From an uncultured Clostridium sp. (GTDB lineage Bacteria > Bacillota_I > Bacilli_A > RF39 > UBA660): a stretch of 14,983 bases of DNA. The notes below the pieces were generated by a model, which saw nothing but the letters and a program-made list of their open reading frames with translations, did no database searches and was not told where the DNA came from. The DNA is taken from contig CABUQZ010000028.1 of the NCBI GenBank assembly GCA_902493795.1, positions 1-14,983 on the forward strand, given 5' to 3'. A program made the position numbers and the translations under genes. Below, piece by piece: positions 7,046 to 13,287 of this stretch; position 1 is the stretch's first letter; every line of letters starts with the position of its first letter.

Positions 7046-7135
7046 AAGCCACAACGGAATACCTCAAAGGTTGGAAAGGTATTACCGCATTTTTTCATCC
7101 AACATGACCCACAAAATTATTGCTGTATGTGGCTT
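7046..7135 (-). ncRNA. Structured leader RNA, module 2 (pseudoknotted)
   Basis: On the minus strand this 90-base module opens with AAGCCACA (7128-7135) and closes with TGTGGCTT (7046-7053), a perfect 8-bp helix. Inside, CGG-T-AATACC (78-87 of 70xx) pairs with GGTATTCCG (7055-7063) as a 9-bp hairpin with one bulged base. Its 14-base loop contains TCCAAC (7070-7075), complementary to GTTGGA (7098-7103) upstream, making a 6-bp H-type pseudoknot. It lies 19 bases before the GGAGG site of the DUF2828 gene. Its first 18 bases repeat module 1 with two differences. I do not recognise it as a known riboswitch or Y RNA; structure is read from complementarity alone. Confidence 0.65.
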
Positions 7136-7140
7136 TCTTC

Positions 7141-7199
7141 AAGACACATTATTTTTTCTCTATTCATAATTCATATATCTATATTGCTGTTTGTGTCTT
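7141..7199 (-). ncRNA. Structured leader RNA, module 1 (shorter tandem copy)
   Basis: On the minus strand this 59-base module begins AAGACACA (7192-7199) and ends TGTGTCTT (7141-7148), again a perfect 8-bp closing helix. AAGACACAAACAGCAATA matches the start of module 2 at 16 of 18 positions. The single difference inside the helix (A instead of C) is compensated on the far arm (T instead of G). Its interior is AT-rich and lacks the hairpin and pseudoknot of module 2. It starts about 13 bases after the predicted transcription start and is separated from module 2 by five bases. Confidence 0.6.
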
Positions 7200-7218
7200 T
7201 CTTTAATTAACAAAATAA

Positions 7219-7227
7219 ATTATACCA
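7219..7227 (-). promoter_or_regulatory. Extended -10 promoter of the leader RNA and DUF2828 gene
   Basis: On the minus strand TGG-TATAAT (7219-7227) is an extended -10 element; the -35 is weak (ATGACC at 7244-7249, 19-base spacing). Transcription would start near 7212, just ahead of module 1, which gives a leader of about 198 bases. Confidence 0.65.
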
Positions 7228-7260
7228 TAAGAAAGCATTATATGGTCATTAAAAAGCGAC

Positions 7261-7284
7261 AAAAAAACGCTTACAATGAAGCGC
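7261..7284 (-). terminator. Orphan intrinsic terminator upstream of the DUF2828 leader
   Basis: On the minus strand GCGCTT (7279-7284) pairs with AAGCGT (7267-7272) around a 6-base loop and is followed by six or seven T. The NERD gene already has its own terminator at 7425-7455, so this one would end an independent short transcript from about 7290-7420. Confidence 0.6.
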
Positions 7285-7424
7285 TACAAAAAGTATATAG
7301 ATATTTATTTCATTTAGGTCATAGATATAATTTTCACGATAAAATCTCCCCAAATATTTAAATTGTGAACTAATTATATATTAATTATAGTTTGTAGGCC
7401 ACTATATTTTGTAAAATATGTCAC
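7285..7424 (-). other. Possible short transcript with a 7-codon leader peptide
   Basis: Between two minus-strand terminators lies an AT-rich stretch with several TATAAT-like boxes but no convincing -35. On the minus strand a GGGGAG ribosome site (7346-7351) is followed eight bases later by a GTG that opens a 7-codon frame, read MKIISMT, before a stop. It could be an unannotated small RNA or leader-peptide attenuator, or chance. No longer gene is visible. Confidence 0.25.
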
Positions 7425-7455
7425 ATAAAAACCTCGTTTGTTAAATAAGCGAGGT
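7425..7455 (-). terminator. Terminator of the NERD-HRDC gene
   Basis: On the minus strand ACCTCG (7450-7455) pairs with CGAGGT (7431-7436) around a 13-base loop, followed by TTTTATG. It lies six bases beyond the stop at 7461. Confidence 0.7.
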
Positions 7456-7460
7456 ATATT

Positions 7461-8471
7461 TTAATTATTTATTTTTCTATTAATCTCTTCTAATATCTTT
7501 TCTCCATGAACTTTTATCTTTATAGGAGTCAGAATATTGGCATTTTTTAATTCTTCAATTGATTTTGGTCTTAATTCAACTAATTTATCTAACTCATCAT
7601 TAGTAAATATGTAATAGGCTGGTATATTCATGCTATTTGATCTTTCTTTTCTAAGCTCTAATAGTCTATCTTTTAAACTGTCGGCAGTTTCTAATTCTTC
7701 TTTAAGATTAAATTTATTTTTGTAATATAGATAATAATCAATATGTTCTTCTAAAGATAATTTAAGATAACTTTCTGCTATTTCTTTCATACCATTTTGT
7801 GAATCACGATAATCATCTTTTCCTCTATGTTCTATGTCATAGTTTAACTGTCTTACTAAAGAGTCTGCTCTTAATACCTTATATTTTATATCCTTTGGGG
7901 CTTTATCTGTATTTATTATTGTTTCTTTATTAGCTGCTACTACTAGAACTCTTCTAAAATAATCAAAATTTTTAGATCCAAATAACTTGTTTACCATTGT
8001 TGCCTTACTATTCCAAATTTTTCTTACAACTTCTCTTTGTTGTTCAACTTGTCTCAATGGTGAATACATACCTTTTTTTATTTTTTTCCCTTTAATTATT
8101 AATTCTCTTATAAAATCGCCCTTGTCTGTAACTGTGATATTTCCAACCATATTTTTACATTCAATATAGTAAGTGTAATATGGCGTTATAACTATGTAGT
8201 CTATTTGAGCAGTTAAATCTTCATATTTAAGTTTAATGTCCCTTAAGACATACATTCCTATATTTGCTTTTTTTAGTTGATATGATATTTCATCTTCTCC
8301 ATCTAATCCTTTTTTTATGATAAATAATTCACTTAAAATTTCTTCATTATTTGGATATTCTTCATTTAATTTTTGTAAAGCATTAAATCTTTCTTGTAAA
8401 TCATTACTATTTTTTAGAAAAACTGTATCTTTAAATCTAAATGCATCAAGAGCCATATCTATTATTCCCAT
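7461..8471 (-). CDS. NERD nuclease-like and HRDC domain protein
   Basis: The 336-residue protein has a NERD domain (about 50-180), a PD-(D/E)XK nuclease-like fold, with GLDGEDEIS (55-63), QIDYIVI (D91) and YIECKN (E104, K106) supplying the acidic and lysine positions. A linker of helices follows. An HRDC-type domain (about 266-336, from LKDRLLELRKERS through PKSIEELKNANI) would bind nucleic acid, as in RecQ helicases. The combination suggests a DNA-acting, possibly defence or repair protein; the substrate is unknown. The ATG at 8469-8471 is chosen over an upstream TTG because GGTGAT precedes it and a 17-spaced promoter fits. It lies 82 bases after the PatB-like gene, with no terminator in between. 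Confidence 0.85.
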   Translation of the reverse strand: MGIIDMALDAFRFKDTVFLKNSNDLQERFNALQKLNEEYPNNEEILSELFIIKKGLDGEDEISYQLKKANIGMYVLRDIKLKYEDLTAQIDYIVITPYYTYYIECKNMVGNITVTDKGDFIRELIIKGKKIKKGMYSPLRQVEQQREVVRKIWNSKATMVNKLFGSKNFDYFRRVLVVAANKETIINTDKAPKDIKYKVLRADSLVRQLNYDIEHRGKDDYRDSQNGMKEIAESYLKLSLEEHIDYYLYYKNKFNLKEELETADSLKDRLLELRKERSNSMNIPAYYIFTNDELDKLVELRPKSIEELKNANILTPIKIKVHGEKILEEINRKINN

Positions 8472-8487
8472 ATTAATCACCAATATG

Positions 8488-8516
8488 ATTATATCATTTA
8501 TAAGTTAATCAGTAAA
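8488..8516 (-). promoter_or_regulatory. Promoter of the NERD-HRDC gene
   Basis: On the minus strand TTTACT (8511-8516) and TATAAT (8488-8493) are 17 bases apart, ahead of the ATG at 8471. The upstream PatB-like gene could also read through. Confidence 0.6.
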
Positions 8517-8553
8517 ACAATATAAATAGTGTATAAGGATTTAAGATTTAGGT

Positions 8554-9717
8554 TTAATAGTATTTGAAAGTATTTTCTAATTGTTTCATTGCCCACTCTA
8601 ATTTTTTTCTAGGAAGAGCAATATTTAATCTTTGGAAATATTTCCCTAGTTCGCCAAACATTTTTCCACTATCTAGCCAAAGTTTTGCATCTTTAATCAT
8701 TAATTCTTCAATTTTACTATCAGGTAGATTAAGTTCACTAAAATCTAGCCAAAGTAGATAAGTTCCTTCTGGATAAATTAATTTTATCTTAGGTAATTTT
8801 TCTTTTAAAAAATCATCAACATATTTTATATTTGATAATAAATAATCTTTTAAACTTTTTAACCATTCCCCACCTTTTTCATATGCTGACTGACATGCTA
8901 CTAATCCCATAATATTTATTAAACTGTATCCTGTATTCCATAACTCTAACTGAAACTTTTCTCTTATATTAGTATTAGGAATAAAAATATTTGAAACTTG
9001 TAATCCTGCAAGATTAAATGTTTTGCTAGGTGATGTGCAAAGTATAATATTATCTTTATAATCTTCATATTTTAATAAACACGTATGCTTTCCACTCCAA
9101 ACGAAGTCACTATGAATTTCATCACTTACTATAAAAACATTGTATTTTTTACATATTTCTATCATTTTATCTAATTCATTTTTAGTCCATACTCGACCAA
9201 CTGGATTATGTGGTGAACATAATAAAAATAACTTTATATTATATTCTTTAATTTTATTTTCAAAATCTTCAAAATCAATTTCATAATGATTATTTTTTAA
9301 TATCAGATTACTACTTATTATTTTTCTTTTGTTATCTTCTACCACTTCAGTAAATGGATAGTAAACTGGATTATTTATTAAAACATAATCATTTTCTTTT
9401 GTTAGAGTTTTAACTGCTGTTGCCAAAGCAAATACTACACCTGGAGTTGTTATTAACCATTCACTTTTTAACTCAATATCAAAATTATTTTTGTACCATT
9501 TTTCAATTGACTTAAAATAGTTTTCATCATTTTTTGAATAACCAAATATACCATGATCAATTCTTTTATGCATATCATTTAGTATTTCATCACAACACAT
9601 AAAGTCCATATCTGCAACCCACATAGGAAAGACATCATTAGGTTTATTTTTGTCATTTTTAAAATCATATTTTAAACTATTTGTATTATATCTATCTGTT
9701 TCTATATCAAAATTCAT
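8554..9717 (-). CDS. patB: PatB/MalY-type PLP aminotransferase, probable cystathionine beta-lyase
   Basis: The 387-residue protein is a fold-type I pyridoxal phosphate enzyme. It has the PatB/MalY pattern: FPMWVADMDF (30-39), CSPHNPVGRVW (167-177) with N171, VSDEIHSDFVW (197-207) with D199, and SPSKTFNLAGLQ with K232 as the Schiff-base lysine. RLNIALPR near the C-terminus supplies the carboxylate-binding arginine. Likely activity is C-S beta-lysis of cystathionine or cysteine to pyruvate, ammonia and a thiol; other specificities are possible. Length is usual. The ATG at 9715-9717 is chosen because GGAGG lies five bases upstream; an in-frame TTG is inside that site. It begins 31 bases after the DnaB-like gene's stop, so it may be cotranscribed with the nuclease-helicase pair. 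Confidence 0.92.
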   Translation of the reverse strand: MNFDIETDRYNTNSLKYDFKNDKNKPNDVFPMWVADMDFMCCDEILNDMHKRIDHGIFGYSKNDENYFKSIEKWYKNNFDIELKSEWLITTPGVVFALATAVKTLTKENDYVLINNPVYYPFTEVVEDNKRKIISSNLILKNNHYEIDFEDFENKIKEYNIKLFLLCSPHNPVGRVWTKNELDKMIEICKKYNVFIVSDEIHSDFVWSGKHTCLLKYEDYKDNIILCTSPSKTFNLAGLQVSNIFIPNTNIREKFQLELWNTGYSLINIMGLVACQSAYEKGGEWLKSLKDYLLSNIKYVDDFLKEKLPKIKLIYPEGTYLLWLDFSELNLPDSKIEELMIKDAKLWLDSGKMFGELGKYFQRLNIALPRKKLEWAMKQLENTFKYY

Positions 9718-9748
9718 TTCTTCCTCCAAGATTTTTATGATTTTACTA

Positions 9749-10543
9749 TTAATTATTGTCAGAAAAAGTTAATAACTCTCTATCGTATTCTAGATAAGTT
9801 GTTCCAAGAGAACCATTTCTATTTTTAGAAACTATAATTTCACTTTTTACTTTTGTATCATAGCAATAATCATGATATAACATAATAACAATATCTGATA
9901 TTTCTTCAAGACCTTCATATTTCAAATCACTTAGTAGTGGTCTTTTGTTTTTCCTATTTTCTATACTTCTTGGTAATTGTGAACTTAAAAATATTACTAA
10001 ATTATATTTATTACTTAATTTTTGGATTCTATTAGCAATATCTTTACATGTGTCATAACTTGATTTTAAGACTTTTTCGTTTTTTACATTTTGAATGTAA
10101 TTAATGAAAAGAAATTTTATATTTATACTTTTATTTTCTTCTAGTAAGTTTTCTAAATCCAGAATAGTTAGAGAGTCATCTGAAATGAAAAGATTATAGT
10201 TTTCTTTTTGAAATTTATCAACAGTTTTGTTAATTAATTTCTTATCTTCTCTTATGTTATAAAATGGTTTCTTCGTGTAAATCGAAGATAATCTAATTAA
10301 GCTATTTTCTTTGTCTTCTTCTAAATTTACATACAAAGTTGGTAAGTTGTATTCACTTAATAAGTTAAGAATTATGTTATTTATGAAATTTGTCTTTCCC
10401 ATTTCTGGCCTTGCTGCAATGGTAATTACGGTTTTCTCTTTTATTTTACCTAACATTTCATCTAAAGTTTTGTAGCCTAAATTGTAAGACTTAAAATAAT
10501 TATCTTCTAATTTAATGTCATTTATCCTATTTAATGTTGACAT
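9749..10543 (-). CDS. DnaB-like helicase C-terminal ATPase lacking the N-terminal domain
   Basis: The 264-residue protein matches only the RecA-like C-terminal domain of replicative helicase DnaB (full proteins are about 450 aa). Walker A is ARPEMGKT (44-51). YVNLEED (71-77) matches the SLEM position with its catalytic Glu. The H-loop region is SSQLPRSIENR (187-197) with RPLLSDLKYEGLEE following. VSKNRNGSLGT (238-248) supplies the Lys and Arg that act across subunits. Walker B is odd: FLFINYIQ has Asn (148) where DnaB has Asp. The primase-binding N-terminal domain is absent. The gene starts two bases after the nuclease-like gene's stop and uses GGGG inside that gene's end as its ribosome site, so translation is coupled. 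It is a paralogue, not the replicative helicase. Confidence 0.9.
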   Translation of the reverse strand: MSTLNRINDIKLEDNYFKSYNLGYKTLDEMLGKIKEKTVITIAARPEMGKTNFINNIILNLLSEYNLPTLYVNLEEDKENSLIRLSSIYTKKPFYNIREDKKLINKTVDKFQKENYNLFISDDSLTILDLENLLEENKSINIKFLFINYIQNVKNEKVLKSSYDTCKDIANRIQKLSNKYNLVIFLSSQLPRSIENRKNKRPLLSDLKYEGLEEISDIVIMLYHDYCYDTKVKSEIIVSKNRNGSLGTTYLEYDRELLTFSDNN

Positions 10544-10545
10544 AA

Positions 10546-11292
10546 TTACCCCAAATTCTTAGTTTTAATGGTGCATATAATGTATTTAAATTGAGAAACA
10601 TTTTTTATATCTCTTATTCTTGTATTTGTAAACTGCTTTTCATTTAACTCTATACCATATGTTTCCCATTCCATTTTATATTCATCATCAAACTTTAATG
10701 GCATTTCACATCCATCTATAGTTTTCTTAGAAGCTTTTTCATCCCATTTCAATCCTTCTTTTTTAGGTAAAATAGTTCTTCCATTTTTTATAATAAAATC
10801 ACTATAAATACAATTTTCCTTTTCTGGTCCTTCCCAATACTTAGCATCATTAGATAACATTATGGCATAACCTTCTTCAAAATTTTCGTTTTCTTTTTTT
10901 ATTTTCTCAATTCTTAAAATATCATATAAATACTTATAACAATTGTTATCATGAGCTCCATGATTCATTAAAGTAAACTCACAACCATCAGTTTCATACT
11001 TTAGCAAAATATTATGATCACTATTTCCTCTAGTCTTATATTTTAATTCAATTGGATACCATTTACTATTTACAATAATTAAAATATCAATGTACATTGG
11101 TTTTTCATTATTTGGATTATAATAGTATTCGGGTAAAATCTTAAAATCCTTAATATTATTTTTTTCAAAATAATTTCTAATATAACGACATAACTCTAAC
11201 TGAAAATCTGCTTCAGAACAAAATACTGGTCTTTCTTTTGATAGATCATTTAGAATACTTTTAACAACATCTTTATCAAGTTCTTTACTCAT
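10546..11292 (-). CDS. PD-(D/E)XK nuclease-like protein
   Basis: The 248-residue protein has a restriction-endonuclease-like core: ERPVFCSEADFQLEL (20-34), MYIDILI (D69) and PIELKYKTRG (E82, K84), the spacing of a PD-(D/E)XK active site. The RPVF.SEADFQ opening is one I associate with hypothetical nuclease-like proteins. After about residue 150 the sequence is less clear, with charged, Tyr-rich segments that may sense DNA or partner with the ATPase. An AAGGAG site precedes the ATG and an extended -10 promoter lies just upstream. It is the first gene of a unit with the DnaB-like ATPase (two-base gap). Whether it cuts DNA is inferred; no methyltransferase is present. Confidence 0.78.
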   Translation of the reverse strand: MSKELDKDVVKSILNDLSKERPVFCSEADFQLELCRYIRNYFEKNNIKDFKILPEYYYNPNNEKPMYIDILIIVNSKWYPIELKYKTRGNSDHNILLKYETDGCEFTLMNHGAHDNNCYKYLYDILRIEKIKKENENFEEGYAIMLSNDAKYWEGPEKENCIYSDFIIKNGRTILPKKEGLKWDEKASKKTIDGCEMPLKFDDEYKMEWETYGIELNEKQFTNTRIRDIKNVSQFKYIICTIKTKNLG

Positions 11293-11643
11293 ATATATTT
11301 ACTCCTTTAAAATTAAAATAAAGTATAAATTTTATATAATTATTATAACAGAAATCATGGTGCTATGCACTTAACTTGTAATATTTTTCTCAAGGAAAGA
11401 AATACATTTATTAATGTAAATATAAGTTGTAAAAAAAAGTAAATAAATTTAATTTTATCAATACATGAATCACTTTAATATTTTATTTAAATACAAAAAA
11501 GATGGACTTTCGTCCACCTTTATAACTAGTTATTAAGTAGTAAAAAAATCATTTATACTTATTTAAAATGGTTTCTAGCTTATTCTTAATTATTACTTTT
11601 GTATGCTAGTAACTAGTGTTCTTTTTATATCAGAATATTTCAG
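11293..11643 (-). promoter_or_regulatory. Intergenic region with the nuclease operon promoter
   Basis: The minus-strand extended -10 TG-T-TATAAT (11342-11350) gives the probable start of the nuclease-ATPase transcript; no good -35 is seen. An inverted repeat TACATT-TATT-AATGTA (11403-11418) lies about 55 bases upstream and could be an operator. The terminator at 11495-11520 is listed separately. The ACTAGT palindrome occurs at 11525 and again near 11615. No gene is visible. Confidence 0.5.
11495..11520 (-). terminator. Terminator of the alpha/beta hydrolase gene
   Basis: On the minus strand GGTGGAC pairs with GTCCATC (7 bp, one G-T) around a GAAA loop, followed by six T. It lies about 120 bases past the hydrolase stop at 11644, so the transcript would have a long 3' UTR. 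It also separates this gene from the nuclease promoter. Confidence 0.75.
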
Positions 11644-12729
11644 TTAATCTAATTTATTTATAAATTCTTTTATAATGTTTGCTAATTCATCTGGCTTTTG
11701 TTCAAATATATAATGATCACCAGATAATAATACAATTTCTGTATTACCTAATAAATCGGTATAAGGTTTAAGTTTTTCATTTTCCCATTTTATGTTTTCT
11801 TCAATAAATTGGTTAAGTTTATCAGTAGAAGGCATATAAGTTATTGTTTCTAATCCTAGTTCTTTTTTCCTATTAGATATCCATTTTAAGTCTTTTTTTA
11901 ATTCATCTATAGTTCTAGCTCCTCTTGTTGCACTTATGTATATCTTTGGGATATTATTCTTTTTTATGCTTTTGTAAGCTTTATTGATATTATTATTCTT
12001 TTCTTTTATTTCTGATAATAAAGCCTTATTCATACTGGCTTTTATATTTAAATAATCTGAATACTTTTGATTTTCTTTAGTATAATTGCTAGGAAGCGGA
12101 TCAGTATAATCACTTAAATTCAATCTTTGTAATCCTAATTTGCAAGCGAATAAATCTAAATATTCTATAAAACTAACACTATAGTCTTCTTTTTCTAATA
12201 TATCAAGTCCTAGTTCGGTTCCGTCTATAAAAATTACTCCTTCTATTTCTTCTGGATAAACACTTTCCCAGTATGTTGCGTATACTCCTCCTATTGAATG
12301 CGGCATAAGAATGTATGGACCTTCAATTCCAGCGTTTTTCAAAGCTTTTCTGTAATCTGTTACAATTTGTTCTACCGTTTGTTTTTTAGAAGTATCATCG
12401 CTGTAACCATATCCTGCTCTATCTATATATATTATTTCGTAATCATCTTTTAACTTTTCATTTACAAAAGACATTTCAATACTATAGTTATTAACTCCTA
12501 ATCCTGAAATACCTATTAGTTTATGTTTACTATTTTTATTACCAACCCTATAAATGTTTAAATCATAATCTCCTACTGAATATTTATTGATATAACCAGC
12601 TTTTTTTAATTCATTATATTCATTGTTACATTTTATTTTATGAACTATAAATATAATAATAATTGATAATAAAATAATAATAAATACACCGAATAATATC
12701 TTAAGGAACAATTTTAATTTTCTATTCAT
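11644..12729 (-). CDS. Membrane-anchored alpha/beta hydrolase
   Basis: The 361-residue protein has one N-terminal transmembrane helix (about 9-30), so the catalytic domain is probably tethered outside the membrane. The alpha/beta hydrolase fold runs from about 50. The strand LIGISGLG (71-78) and the DRAGYGYSD motif precede the nucleophile elbow PHSIGG with S145 (the first position is Pro rather than the usual Gly). Candidates for the acid are D169 (FIDG) and for the base H339 in SGDHYIF. Substrate is unknown; esterase or lipase-like activity is plausible. ATG at 12727-12729 is favoured by AAGGTG six bases upstream; an in-frame GTG lies at 12736-12738. Confidence 0.85.
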   Translation of the reverse strand: MNRKLKLFLKILFGVFIIILLSIIIIFIVHKIKCNNEYNELKKAGYINKYSVGDYDLNIYRVGNKNSKHKLIGISGLGVNNYSIEMSFVNEKLKDDYEIIYIDRAGYGYSDDTSKKQTVEQIVTDYRKALKNAGIEGPYILMPHSIGGVYATYWESVYPEEIEGVIFIDGTELGLDILEKEDYSVSFIEYLDLFACKLGLQRLNLSDYTDPLPSNYTKENQKYSDYLNIKASMNKALLSEIKEKNNNINKAYKSIKKNNIPKIYISATRGARTIDELKKDLKWISNRKKELGLETITYMPSTDKLNQFIEENIKWENEKLKPYTDLLGNTEIVLLSGDHYIFEQKPDELANIIKEFINKLD

Positions 12730-12767
12730 ATGATACACCTTCTACTATTTGACCATTATATTATATA

Positions 12768-12783
12768 AAGTAAAATTTTACTT
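12768..12783. promoter_or_regulatory. 16-bp perfect palindrome upstream of the hydrolase gene
   Basis: AAGTAAAATTTTACTT is its own reverse complement. It lies just upstream of two overlapping minus-strand TATAAT boxes (12755-12760 and 12760-12765), where a repressor would be expected to block transcription. No clear -35 is present. AT-rich composition raises the chance of coincidence. Confidence 0.4.
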
Positions 12784-12822
12784 CTTCTTGAATTGTATAA
12801 AGTATTCCAATTTTCTTCTTTT

Positions 12823-13200
12823 TTATTTTTTCTTATAAACAGATAAAATATATAAATCTAGACAATCTTTATTTTTGTCATAAATAACATTATTAATAAT
12901 TGGCACCATGTGATAAAAATCTTTTTTATCATAGCAAAATACAATAAAAGTACCTTTATCTAAATTAAAATCTTTAACTCTAGTAATATTTTCACAATTA
13001 ATTTTAAATATATCATTATTTTCCATATATTTTTCAAATACTTCAATATCATTAAAAGATGAACATTTTAATTCTTTACTTACATTTATTAAATCATTAT
13101 AAACATCATCGTATTGTTTATCTAACACCTTACATAAACTTCTTACTACGCAATTACTTTTTCCGTTTTTGTTAGACACATAAAACTTTTCAAAATTCAT
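12823..13200 (-). CDS. Small protein with possible papain-like Cys/His pair
   Basis: The 125-residue protein is not a family I can name with confidence. Residues 15-22 (SNCVVRSL) followed by DKQYDDVYNDL resemble the N-terminal Cys helix of papain-like small proteins found in phages and gut bacteria. FYHMVPIINNVIYDK (95-109) places a histidine (H97) and aspartate (D108) where the catalytic His and Asn/Asp would be. A Cys peptidase or amidase-like activity is therefore possible but unproven. The second ATG (13198-13200) is chosen because GGAG precedes it by six bases; the first is four codons earlier. There is no signal peptide. It lies between the P-loop fusion gene and the hydrolase, on the same strand. 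Confidence 0.65.
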   Translation of the reverse strand: MNFEKFYVSNKNGKSNCVVRSLCKVLDKQYDDVYNDLINVSKELKCSSFNDIEVFEKYMENNDIFKINCENITRVKDFNLDKGTFIVFCYDKKDFYHMVPIINNVIYDKNKDCLDLYILSVYKKK

Positions 13201-13287
13201 ATTGTTCTCCATTCTTTTTATTTTCTATAATATTATTCATTATCGTTACATACATATTCAGAATAAATAATGATTTATCAGATTTTT

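Noticed and set aside
7046..7135. A tRNA or T-box element in the DUF2828 leader
   Set aside because: There is no acceptor-like end pairing with CCA, no T-arm GGTTCGA sequence and no TGGNACC T-box motif, although the stem and loop outline briefly suggested one.
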